Assembly: GCA_037045185.1 (NCBI GenBank)
Contig: JBAOHQ010000001.1
Coordinates: 242,099 to 306,098 of the forward strand
From: JAKOUY01 sp037045185
Lineage (GTDB): Bacteria > Actinomycetota > Acidimicrobiia > Acidimicrobiales > Ilumatobacteraceae
Length of the DNA stretch: 64,000 nucleotides
Direction: 5' to 3'
In this document: piece after piece, positions 42,040 to 50,077 of the stretch
How the letters are laid out: each line of letters starts with the position of its first letter
How positions within the stretch are numbered: position 1 is the stretch's first letter
Translations under genes and position numbers: made by a program
The notes under the pieces: model-generated
Databases searched by the model: none
The model's input: the letters and a program-made list of their open reading frames with translations, nothing else
What the model was told of the DNA's origin: nothing

Positions 42040-44417
42040 ATGGAGAGCGACACCGACCTTCGAACTCAACCGGGCACGCGGACCACGCCGCGCCACACGC
42101 CCACTCGACCCGACGCGATCGTCACCGGGCCGGCCGCCGCCTACACCGGCGAGATCACCCGCTCCCATCGCCGCCAGGCCGAACCGCCCGAGCGCAAGCA
42201 CGTCCGTCGGGCGCTGCGCGACCACGTCTCCACCGACTTCCGCCCCGACGTCGAGGGCCTGCGTGCCGTGGCCGTGGTGGCCGTCATCCTGTTCCACGCC
42301 AACCTGCTGGGCGTCTCCGGCGGGTTCATCGGCGTCGACGTGTTCTTCGTCCTCTCCGGGTTCTTGATCACCAGGCTTCTGGTGCGCGAGCTCGGCGTCC
42401 ACGGGAACGCTCTCCTTGCGTGAGTTCTGGGCCAGGCGGATGCGCCGCCTCCTGCCGGCGTCGCTGCTCGTCGTGCTGGCGACCGTGGTCGTCGGCGTGA
42501 CCCTGCTGTCCGCCCTGGCTCAGCGAGACCTGGCCATCGACACGGTGGCCTCGGGGACCTACACCGCCAACTTCGTGTTCGCCAACCGTCTCGGCGACTA
42601 CTTCGGCGCCCAACTCGGTGAGACCCTGCCCTCGCCGTTGCTGCACATGTGGTCGCTCGCCGTCGAGGAGCAGTTCTACGTGGTGTGGCCCGTGCTGCTG
42701 GTCCTGCTCACCCGCAAACCACGGCAGTACCGGCGCCTGCTCATCGGCGTGATCGGCGGCTTGTTCGTCGCCGGCACCGTGCTGAGCATGTGGATGACGT
42801 CGACGTCCCCGGCGTCGGCGTACTACCTGCTGCCGGCGCGGATGAACGAGTTGCTCGCCGGGGCGGCCGTTGCCCTGTCGGCGGTTGCCATCGGGCGCAT
42901 CCCGGCCACCTGGCGGGCGTGGATCGCCTGGGCCGGGCTGGCCGCCATCACGGTGGCGCTGTTCACCTACGACGGCACGATCGCCTTCCCCGGACTGGCC
43001 GCGCTGGTCCCCGTGCTCGGCACCGTCGCGGTGATCCTCGGCGGCGGCCCCGACCGGCTGACCTGGTCACCGGCCTGGTGGCTGGAACACCCTGCCCTGC
43101 AGTGGATCGGCAAGCACTCGTACGCGTTGTACCTCTGGCACTGGCCGGTTCTGGTCCTCGCCGCGGCGAAGTGGGGCGATCTCTCCGTGTTCGGCCGGCT
43201 GTTCGCCGTCGCCGTCGCCGTCGGTCTGGCGGCGCTGTCGTTCCGGTTCGTCGAGAACCCCACCCGGCACTCGGCCTGGCTGACCGCTCGGCCGGAGCGC
43301 AGCCTGGCCATCGGCACCGTGTTCTGCCTGACGCTGACCGCGGTCGGCTGGAACGTCGCCCGTGCCAACCAGGGCGAACTGGCCGGCGGCGGCGCGGTCG
43401 ATGCGCCGGTCCTCGAGGTGGTCGACGCCGAAGATCCCGGCCCAGACGCCACCGTGGCCGACAGCGCCGCGGCGGACCGGACGACCACGCCCGCTGTGGC
43501 CGCCGCAGCCGACGCCACGGCGTCGACCACGTCCACCACGCTGGCCTTCCCCAAGGCCCCGAGTGGCGCGCTGGCCAAGCTCACCGCCGCCACGCAACGG
43601 GTGCTGGCGCAGTCGCTTGACCCCGCACCGGTCCCGTCGAACATGAAGCCCTCGCTGCGCAGCGCCCGGGCGAGGTCCCAGGTGTACACCGACGGATGTG
43701 TCAACGTGCCGGCCAACTCGGCGTTGCGCCCGTGCAAGTACGGTGTGAAGAACTCCTCGAAGGTGATGTTGCTCACCGGCGACTCGCACGCCGCGCAATG
43801 GTTCGAGGCGATCAACGCCATTGCCGTCAAACGCGGCTACGCGCTGGTGGTGCTGGTGAAGAGCGGGTGCCCGATCCCCTCGGTCTCGCTGCCCACGCCG
43901 GTGCTGCGCGCCGCGTGCCCGAAGTTCCACGAGAACGTCTACGACTGGATCACCAAGAACAAGCCTGCCGTCGTGGTCGCCTCCAGCAGCTACGAGATGC
44001 CCAAGAACGGTGAGGTCGCCTACGACCTGCCGGCGCCGAAGTGGGCGGCTGGTGTGGAGATCAGTCTTGCCCGGCTGCGTGAGGTCAGCGACAACGTGGT
44101 GCTGATCGGCGACAACCCGTCCAGCGTCAAGGACCCGGTGGAGTGCCTGGCGCGCAACCTGAAGAACGCCTCGAAGTGCAACACGGCGCGGGACGACGCC
44201 GTGCGTGTCGACCGGCGATCGGCCGAGGTGGCCTCGTCGGCGGCCCACGGCGTGCTGTTCGTGGATACCGCCGACTGGTTCTGCGGCCCGGAGACCTGCC
44301 CGGCCGTGGTGGGCAACATCCTGATGCGGCGACGACCGGACCCACATGACGGCGGCGGCGGCACTGTTCCTCCGCCCGTTGCTGGAGACCGCGATGAGCA
44401 CCGCGCTGGCCTCCTGA
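42040..44417 (+). CDS. OafA/YrhL-type acyltransferase 3 with C-terminal SGNH domain (two frameshifts)
   Basis: After a basic N-terminal stretch, the acyltransferase-3 domain starts with DFRPDVEGLRAVAVVAVILFHA and GGFIGVDVFFVLSGFLITRLL. The frame shifts at the GGG run 42403-42405 and resumes as LREFWARRMRRLLPAS and MWSLAVEEQFYVVWP. About ten membrane helices follow, then an Ala/Thr-rich linker and an SGNH hydrolase-like domain (MLLTGDSHAAQWFEAI). A second frameshift near 44327 restores GDDRTHMTAAAALFLRPLL with the catalytic DxxH and a stop at 44417. Repaired length is 791 residues. These enzymes O-acylate cell-surface glycans. The apparent fusion to the downstream dehydrogenase is an artefact of the second shift. 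Confidence 0.82.
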
Positions 44418-45799
44418 TGGCCACCAAGATCATCTCCCCCGTCGACGGATCCGTCGTGGCCGAGCGCCACCCGATCGCCGATCGGGACCTGGCCAGCGCC
44501 GTCGCCGACGCCGTGGCGGCCCAGCGGCTGTGGCGATCGACGCCCATCGATGAGCGCGCTGCCATCTGCACCGCGGCCGTGGCGGCGATGAACGCCATGA
44601 CCGACCGGGTCAGTTCCGAGCTGGCCTGGCAGATGGGCCGCCCGGTCCGCTTCGGGCCCGGCGAGCTGCGCGGCTTCACCGAGCGGGCCACGCACATGAT
44701 CGCCATCGCCGCCGCGGCGCTGGCCCCGCTGGAGCCGGCGCCCCGACCGGGGTTCCGGCGCTTCATCCAGCGGGAACCGTTGGGCCTGGTGCTCGTGGTA
44801 GCGCCGTGGAACTACCCGCTGCTCACCGCGGTCAACTCCATCGTCCCGGCGTTGATGGCCGGCAATGCCGTGCTGCTGAAGCACGCCTCGCAGACCCTGC
44901 TCGTCGGTGAGCGGTTCCAGGACGCGTTCGATGCCGCCGGCCTCCCCCACGGCCTGTTCCGCAACCTCGTGCTGACGCACGCCCAGACTGCGGCCCTGCT
45001 CTCGTCGGGTCAGATCGACCAGGTCAACTTCACCGGCTCGGTCGCCGGCGGCAAGCAGATGGAGCGCTCGGCCGCCGGCACCTTCACCGGGATCGGCCTT
45101 GAACTGGGCGGCAAGGATCCGGCGTACGTGCGAGCCGACGCCGACCTCGACCACGCCGTGGAGAACCTCGTCGACGGTGCGTTCTTCAACTCCGGCCAGT
45201 CGTGCTGCGGCATCGAGCGGGTGTACGTCGACCGCTCACTGTACGCCGACTTCGTCGAGCGTGCTGGAGCGATGACGGCCCGCTACGTCCTGGGCAATCC
45301 GCTGGACGCGGCCACCACCCTCGGCCCGATGGTCAACGGCAAGTCGGCCGACTTCGTGCGCGGCCAGGTCAAGGCGGCGCTCGCCGCCGGGGCCAGCCAG
45401 GTGGTCGACCTCTCCGTCTTCGACGCCGACCATCGCGGCTCGCCGTACCTGGCCCCGCAGATCCTGGTCGGTGTCGACCACTCGATGCAGGTGATGACCG
45501 AGGAGAGCTTCGGCCCGGTTGTGGGCATCATGCCCGTCGACTCCGACGACGAGGCCGTTGCCTTGATGAACGACAGCCCCTACGGCCTGTCGGCGTCGAT
45601 CTGGACTGCCGACACGGAGGCGGCCATCCGCATCGGCAACCAGGTCGACACGGGCACCGTGTTCATGAACCGCGCCGACTACCTGGACCCCGGGCTGGCC
45701 TGGACGGGCGTCAAGGACACCGGGCGCGGGGCCACGCTCTCGGCTGTCGGCTACGAGCACCTCACCCGCCCGAAGAGCTTCCACCTCCGCCTGGCGTGA
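44417..45799 (+). CDS. NAD(P)-dependent aldehyde dehydrogenase
   Basis: The ATG at 44417 overlaps the acyltransferase stop (TGATG) and gives 460 residues. It has the cofactor-binding segment VVAPWNYPLLTAVNSIVPALMAGN, the FTGSVAGGKQ motif, the general-base motif LELGGKDPAYV and the catalytic cysteine in FFNSGQSCCGIERVYVD, followed by ESFGPVVGI. The family oxidises aldehydes to acids. The exact substrate is unclear; succinate-semialdehyde- and aliphatic-type enzymes share this layout. Confidence 0.87.
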   Translation: MATKIISPVDGSVVAERHPIADRDLASAVADAVAAQRLWRSTPIDERAAICTAAVAAMNAMTDRVSSELAWQMGRPVRFGPGELRGFTERATHMIAIAAAALAPLEPAPRPGFRRFIQREPLGLVLVVAPWNYPLLTAVNSIVPALMAGNAVLLKHASQTLLVGERFQDAFDAAGLPHGLFRNLVLTHAQTAALLSSGQIDQVNFTGSVAGGKQMERSAAGTFTGIGLELGGKDPAYVRADADLDHAVENLVDGAFFNSGQSCCGIERVYVDRSLYADFVERAGAMTARYVLGNPLDAATTLGPMVNGKSADFVRGQVKAALAAGASQVVDLSVFDADHRGSPYLAPQILVGVDHSMQVMTEESFGPVVGIMPVDSDDEAVALMNDSPYGLSASIWTADTEAAIRIGNQVDTGTVFMNRADYLDPGLAWTGVKDTGRGATLSAVGYEHLTRPKSFHLRLA

Positions 45800-45815
45800 C
45801 CGGCGCGCTCGCCGA

Positions 45816-46355
45816 TCAGGCGTCGAGCGTGTCAGCACCCACCAGGTCACGCCACCGCTGCGGGTAGGCCGCGACGACCTGCTGGGGTGTCATCCGCAAG
45901 GTCTCCTCGGGTACCGCGTCCACCAGCAACCGGCCCTCGTCGTAGTGGTGCACGGTGTTGGCCACCCCCTCGAACACCCGGCGGCGCAACTCGACCAGGG
46001 CGTCGGGCGGAGAGGCGTCGAGCAGGCCCCACATGGTGAAGGCCACCGTCAGGTCGTGGACGACGGGGGCCCGGCCGAACATCGATGCCCGGCGCAGGGC
46101 AATGCCCAGGCAGCCACGCACGGCGTCGTCGGTTCGTTCGCCGGAACCGACGTGGAGCCGCTCACGGAAGCCGTTGGCGATCTTCAGGGCGAATCCCTGG
46201 TCCGGACCCTGATACCCCAGCCGGGCGCCCTCGGGCTGGAAGCCGACGATGTCGGCAGGACGATCGGAGACCCACGGCCCGGGTACGTGGGCGGGTGACT
46301 CGTAGGCGCGCACGGGCACGTTCACGTCGACGGGGGCGAACTGCGGGGAAGCCAT
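45816..46355 (-). CDS. Conserved hypothetical protein
   Basis: A 179-residue protein that I do not recognise. It has no signal peptide, no membrane segment and only one cysteine. Visible features are an N-terminal proline-rich stretch (VPGPWVSDRPADIVGFQ), a central GYQGPDQGFALKIANGF and an acidic C-terminal helix region (HHYDEGRLLVDAVPEETLRM). Codon use matches its neighbours, and it lies 12 bases downstream of cimA on the same strand, so it is probably a real, co-transcribed gene. Confidence 0.6.
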   Translation of the reverse strand: MASPQFAPVDVNVPVRAYESPAHVPGPWVSDRPADIVGFQPEGARLGYQGPDQGFALKIANGFRERLHVGSGERTDDAVRGCLGIALRRASMFGRAPVVHDLTVAFTMWGLLDASPPDALVELRRRVFEGVANTVHHYDEGRLLVDAVPEETLRMTPQQVVAAYPQRWRDLVGADTLDA

Positions 46356-46367
46356 AGCGATCCCTTT

Positions 46368-47966
46368 CTAGTTCGTCGTGTGCAGCAGGCCGTACACCAA
46401 CGATTCCTCGAGTGCCCGCCAGGACGCCTCGATGATGTTCGGGCTCACGCCGATCGTGGTCCAGGTCCGCTCACCGTTGGTGGCGTCGATCAGCACCCGG
46501 GTCACGGCGCCGGTGGCCGTAGAACCGTCGAGGATGCGGACCTTGAAGTCGGTCAGGTGGATCTTGCGCAGCTGCGGATACGACGCCTGGACGGCGGCGC
46601 GCAGGGCTGAGTCGATGGCGTTGACCGGACCGTTGCCCTCGTAGGTGCGCACCTGGCGGTCCTCCCCCACCCACACCTTGACCGTCGCTTCGGTGGTGAA
46701 GTCACCGGCCGCCAGTTCGTCGGTGATCACCCGCATGCTCTCGACGCGGAAGTAGTCCTGCTCCCAGCCCGACGCCCGGCGCATCAGCAACTCCAGCGAG
46801 GCGTCGGCCGCCTCGAAGTGATAGCCCTCGTGCTCCAGGCGCTTGAGATCGTCGATCACCTGGTTGACGGCCGGGCCGTCCATCGCCAGGCCCAGTTCGG
46901 CGGCTTTCATCTGGATCGTCGCCCGGCCGGCCATCTCGCTGACCACGAACCGCGTCCCGTTGCCGACCAGTTCGGGGTCGACGTGCTCGTAGGCGTCCTT
47001 GGCGCGGGCGATGGCGCTGACGTGCAGGCCGGCCTTGTGGGCGAAGGCCGAACTGCCCACGTACGGTGCCTGCGGGTTCAACGGGCGGTTGAGCACCTCG
47101 GCGACGTGATGGCTCACCTGCGTCAGCCGAGCCATCCGTCCCTCGGGGAGGCACTGCACCCCCAGCTTCAGTTGCAGGTTGGGGATCACCGTCGTGAGGT
47201 TGCAGTTGCCGGTGCGCTCACCCAGGCCGTTCAGCGTGCCCTGGACGTGACGCCCACCGGCGCGCACGGCGGCGATGCTGTTGGCCACGGCGCAGCCCGT
47301 GTCGTCGTGACAATGGATGCCGATGATCACGTCGTCGCCGACCAGGCGGTACACGTCGGCGACGACGGCCTCCACCTCGTGGGGCAGCGAGCCCCCGTTG
47401 GTGTCGCACAGCACCACATGGGACGCCCCCTTGACGACGGCGGCTTCGAGGGCCCGCAGGCTGAACTCGGGATTGCGCCGGTACCCGTCGAAGAAGTGCT
47501 CCATGTCCACCATGACCCGCCGGCCGGCGCCGGCAAGGAACGCCACGGAGTCGGCGATCATCGCCTCGCCCTCGTCGAGGGTGGTCTGCAGGGCCTCGGT
47601 GACCTGGTAGTCCCAACTCTTGGCGACGATGCACACCGTGGTGGTCCCGGCCTCCAGCAGGTTGCGCAGCGTCGCGTCGTCGTCCACCTTGCCCCGCGGC
47701 CGGCGTGTCGAGCCGAAGGCGACGAGGGTGGAACTGCCCAGGTGCAACTCCGTCGCCGCCCGGCGGAAGAACTCGATGTCTTTCGGATTGGCCCCCGGCC
47801 AGCCGCCCTCGATGTAGTGGACGCCGAGGTAGTCGAGTTGCTCGGCGATGCGCAGCTTGTCGTCCACCGTGGCCGAGACCCCTTCGACCTGCAGGCCGTC
47901 GCGCAGGGTGGTGTCGAAGACCTCGACCGAGCGAGATCCCGTGCGGGTCGTCGTTGTGGTGTTCAT
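46368..47966 (-). CDS. cimA: (R)-citramalate synthase
   Basis: The ATG at 47966 gives 532 residues. The HMGL-type catalytic barrel opens EVFDTTLRDGLQVEGVS and carries VLCDTNGGSLPHEVEAVV, GIHCHDDTGCAVANSIAAV and GLGERTGNCNL. A C-terminal LeuA-type regulatory domain follows (VIDDLKRLEHEGYHFEAADAS and ISP-like TATGAVTRVLIDATNGERTW). CimA condenses pyruvate and acetyl-CoA to citramalate, the first step of threonine-independent isoleucine synthesis, and is inhibited by isoleucine through this domain. Upstream lies an Ile-rich leader peptide and paired hairpins, so transcription is probably also controlled by isoleucyl-tRNA supply. Confidence 0.92.
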   Translation of the reverse strand: MNTTTTTRTGSRSVEVFDTTLRDGLQVEGVSATVDDKLRIAEQLDYLGVHYIEGGWPGANPKDIEFFRRAATELHLGSSTLVAFGSTRRPRGKVDDDATLRNLLEAGTTTVCIVAKSWDYQVTEALQTTLDEGEAMIADSVAFLAGAGRRVMVDMEHFFDGYRRNPEFSLRALEAAVVKGASHVVLCDTNGGSLPHEVEAVVADVYRLVGDDVIIGIHCHDDTGCAVANSIAAVRAGGRHVQGTLNGLGERTGNCNLTTVIPNLQLKLGVQCLPEGRMARLTQVSHHVAEVLNRPLNPQAPYVGSSAFAHKAGLHVSAIARAKDAYEHVDPELVGNGTRFVVSEMAGRATIQMKAAELGLAMDGPAVNQVIDDLKRLEHEGYHFEAADASLELLMRRASGWEQDYFRVESMRVITDELAAGDFTTEATVKVWVGEDRQVRTYEGNGPVNAIDSALRAAVQASYPQLRKIHLTDFKVRILDGSTATGAVTRVLIDATNGERTWTTIGVSPNIIEASWRALEESLVYGLLHTTN

Positions 47967-47995
47967 CGGAGCTCGTTTCGGCGGGAGAAATGAAA

Positions 47996-48045
47996 CAGCC
48001 GCCCGGGTGGGCGGCTGGTGGCGCACGACGTCGGGTGTCGTGCGC
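47996..48045 (-). promoter_or_regulatory. Attenuator hairpins in the cimA leader
   Basis: In the direction of cimA, a 9-bp perfect hairpin (GCGCACGAC with GTCGTGCGC, plus-strand 48021-48045) starts at the leader peptide's stop codon. It is followed by a second, 8-bp hairpin (CAGCCGCC with GGCGGCTG, 47996-48017) and a T-rich run TTTCATTT, which is terminator-like. The cimA start lies 30 bases further on. The arrangement of Ile-rich leader, pause hairpin and terminator is that of amino acid biosynthetic attenuators. Confidence 0.7.
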
Positions 48046-48101
48046 TACGGAATGATGATGATCGCAGGGACACAGGTGGGCGCAGCGGTCACGGCGGCCA
48101 T
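48045..48101 (-). CDS. cimA leader peptide with four consecutive Ile codons
   Basis: An 18-codon open frame, MAAVTAAPTCVPAIIIIP, lies 78 bases upstream of cimA on its strand. A GTGGAG ribosome site precedes the ATG at 48101. The codons ATC ATC ATC ATT directly before Pro-stop would stall a ribosome when charged tRNA-Ile is scarce, exactly where it would influence the following hairpins. The peptide itself needs no function. It is too short for normal gene finding. Confidence 0.75.
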   Translation of the reverse strand: MAAVTAAPTCVPAIIIIP

Positions 48102-48156
48102 TCAACTCCACGACCACGGTTCCGTCAACGTCGGCGGTCGATTTCGACGGGTGAAC

Positions 48157-48240
48157 TGTGGGCAACCTGTGGGTGAACCGGTGGACGAGAAAGAAGTTCT
48201 GTGGATACCTGGAGAAGTCGTGGGATAACCCTGTGGACCG
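48157..48240. other. Cluster of DnaA-box-like sequences
   Basis: Five TGTGG-type nonamers occur in one orientation: TGTGGGCAA (48157), TGTGGGTGA (48168), GGTGGACGA (48180), TGTGGATAC (48200) and TGTGGACCG (48232). The first and fourth are one mismatch from actinobacterial or consensus DnaA boxes. An A-rich stretch (GGAAAAATACC) follows. No dnaA or dnaN is nearby, so this may be a DnaA-titration or regulatory site, or chance. Confidence 0.35.
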
Positions 48241-48284
48241 GAAAAATACCTCTTGACCTGGGACGATACGCGCTGCACACTGTT

Positions 48285-48727
48285 CTCACCGAGCGGCGCA
48301 GCGTCCCGAGGAACCCGGTCCGCCGGGGACATCAGGTGCCAGCGAGCGACGTAGGACGATCCGCCCGTCGGAGGAATCAGCCCAGGTCCGCCTGAGCCGA
48401 GGAGACCGGCAGTCGTGGAAGTCTTCGAGAGAGCGTCCCGGGTCCGCCCGAGGCGAAGGACCGGGGACGGAAGCGGCGCCCGGCGCAGACGTCTCGGGTC
48501 CGCCCGAGATCGAGCACCGGGATCCCGCTGGAAGGTCGCAACGGGTCCGCCCGAAGCGAAGGACCGGTGGAAACGGAATCGCCCGCCAGAGCGTGCTCTG
48601 ACGGGCGATGAATTGATCGAAACCAAGGGTAATACCGGACGATCGATCAGTGGTGGATCCTCCTCTAGACCGCCCCGTGCGGTGCGCAGGTTCGCCTGCT
48701 GCACTGCCGGGGCGGTTCGCCGTTTTC
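48285..48727 (+). ncRNA. Candidate structured RNA built from repeated UCCG-loop hairpins
   Basis: This intergenic stretch contains GGTCCGCC at 48317, 48385, 48441, 48497 and 48544, plus GATCCGCC at 48358. Each is flanked by arms that pair around a TCCG loop although the arm sequences differ: CCGG/CCGG, CAGG/CCTG, CGGG/CCCG and the 7-bp TCTCGGG/CCCGAGA. Most modules are followed by CGAAGGACC or similar, which could alternatively pair with GGTCC. A long hairpin (48579-48608) and a strong terminator follow. A TTGACC -35-like hexamer lies at 48253. It does not match RNase P RNA, tmRNA, 6S or SRP RNA motifs that I know. No protein frame is convincing. Boundaries are estimates. Confidence 0.55.
48669..48727 (+). 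terminator. Strong intrinsic terminator at the end of the candidate RNA
   Basis: The 9-bp outer stem ACCGCCCCG (48669-48677) pairs with CGGGGCGGT (48708-48716). Inside it, GTGC-GCAGG pairs with CCTGC-GCAC (one bulged T) around a TTCG tetraloop. TTTT follows at 48723-48726. It points in the plus direction and ends 38 bases before the ureohydrolase ATG, so it either ends a separate RNA or acts as an attenuator of that gene. Confidence 0.7.
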
Positions 48728-48764
48728 GGCTGACGCCGTTCCCGGCGATGGGTACGCTCGGCCG

Positions 48765-49778
48765 ATGACCTCTGACGAAGCGCCGCGGCACGAACTGCCG
48801 CCCGGCTACCAGCAACAGCTCGACCAGGGGTACGCGTTCGGCAGCGTGCTGACCTTCGCCCAGCGCCCGCTGGTCACCAGCGTCGAGCAGCTCGTCGCCT
48901 GGCGACCCGACGTCGCGGTCGTCGGCGCCCCGTTCGACCTGGGGACCACCAATCGGCCGGGGGCCCGGTTCGGGCCGCGCGCCCTGCGGACCAACGCCTA
49001 CAACTCCGGGACCTATCACCTCGGCTACGGGTTGGAGATCTTCGACTACGTGGAGGTCGTGGACACGGGGGACGTGTTCTGCCCACACGGCCAGGTGGAC
49101 GCCAGCCTGGCCAACATCCGTTCCGCCGTGTCGAACATCGCCCGTCATGGGATCATCCCGTTCACCATCGGCGGGGACCACACCGTCACCTGGCCAGCGG
49201 CCACCGCCGTGGCCGAGGTGCACGGCTTCGGCAACGTCGGGATGGTCCACTTCGACGCCCACGCCGACACGGCCAACCAGATCGACGGCAACCTGGCCAG
49301 CCACGGCACCCCGATGCGCCGGCTGATCGAGTCCGGTGCCATCCCCGGGCGGAACTTCGTCCAGGTCGGGCTGCGCAGCTACTGGCCGGGCCAGGACGTG
49401 TGGGAGTGGATGGCGGCCGAGGGCATGCGCTGGCACCTGATGGACGAGATCTGGGAGCGCGGCTTCAAGGCGGTGTTGGCCGACGCGGTGGACGAGGCCC
49501 TCGACGGGCCGGACAAGCTGTACATCTCGATCGACATCGACTCGATCGATCCGGCCTACGCTCCGGGCACGGGCACGCCGGAGCCGGGCGGCATCGTCGC
49601 CCTCGACCTGATGCACGCGGTTCGCCAGCTCGCCGAGCGGTTCGACATCGTCGGCATGGACATCGTCGAGGTCTCCCCGGTGTACGACCACGCCGACAAC
49701 ACCGTCAACGTCGCCAACCGGCTGTTCATGGAATGCCTGGCCGGCCTGGCCGCCAAACGCCGAGCCGCCACCACCTGA
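48765..49778 (+). CDS. Ureohydrolase of the arginase/agmatinase family
   Basis: A 337-residue manganese enzyme. The metal-binding motifs GGDHTVTW, HFDAHADT and SIDIDSIDPAYAPGTG are all intact, and the specificity loop GTGTPEPGG resembles agmatinase, guanidinobutyrase and guanidinopropionase. It hydrolyses a guanidino compound to urea plus an amine. Substrate cannot be fixed from sequence. It lies directly after the structured RNA and its terminator, raising the possibility of RNA-based control. No urease or transporter for guanidines is nearby. Confidence 0.87.
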   Translation: MTSDEAPRHELPPGYQQQLDQGYAFGSVLTFAQRPLVTSVEQLVAWRPDVAVVGAPFDLGTTNRPGARFGPRALRTNAYNSGTYHLGYGLEIFDYVEVVDTGDVFCPHGQVDASLANIRSAVSNIARHGIIPFTIGGDHTVTWPAATAVAEVHGFGNVGMVHFDAHADTANQIDGNLASHGTPMRRLIESGAIPGRNFVQVGLRSYWPGQDVWEWMAAEGMRWHLMDEIWERGFKAVLADAVDEALDGPDKLYISIDIDSIDPAYAPGTGTPEPGGIVALDLMHAVRQLAERFDIVGMDIVEVSPVYDHADNTVNVANRLFMECLAGLAAKRRAATT

Positions 49779-49797
49779 TTCGTGCTGTCGCCCCCTG

Positions 49798-50063
49798 GCG
49801 AATCGTCAGTGACGAAACCCCGGCGGTCCCAGCCCTGATCACACCACCTGGCGAATCGTCAGTGACGAAACCCGGCGGTCCCAGTCCTGGTCACACCACC
49901 TGGCGAATCGTCAGTGACGAAACCCGGCGATCCCAGCCCTGGTCACACCACCTGCCGAATCGTCAGTGACGAAACCCCTGGCAGCCTGATTCGTCACGGA
50001 CGATTCGGCACGCTGCGGTCGGGAAACGTTCCCAGGGGGTTTCGTCACTGACGATTCGGCAGG
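49798..50063. repeat. 52-bp tandem repeats with palindromic core plus inverted copies
   Basis: The core GAATCGTCAGTGACGAAACC (itself nearly palindromic) occurs at 49798, 49851, 49903 and 49955 with period 52-53. The DNA between cores is also conserved, so this is a tandem repeat rather than CRISPR. Two inverted copies follow, a diverged one near 49988-50009 and an almost perfect one at 50036-50060. The last direct copy and this inverted copy form about 30-bp arms of a large hairpin. The array fills the whole gap between two convergent genes. Confidence 0.85.
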
Positions 50064-50077
50064 CGCCAGGGGTGGGG

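Noticed and set aside
41596..42423. A DUF2237-acyltransferase fusion
   Set aside because: The DUF2237 part ends at its normal family length and a stop exists one frame over, consistent with the insertion errors seen elsewhere; the acyltransferase has its own plausible start at 42040.
42416..45799. A 1,127-residue acyltransferase-aldehyde dehydrogenase fusion protein
   Set aside because: The SGNH domain's DxxH ending and stop (44417) are found in another frame just after a frameshift near 44327, and the dehydrogenase has its own ATG overlapping that stop. The fusion is an artefact.
48285..48727. RNase P RNA or tmRNA gene
   Set aside because: I could not find the conserved GAGGAAAGUCC/ACAGAA segments of RNase P RNA or the tRNA-like ends of tmRNA.
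49798..49978. CRISPR array
   Set aside because: Repeats have regular spacing, but the spacers are nearly identical to each other and no cas genes are near. It is a tandem repeat.
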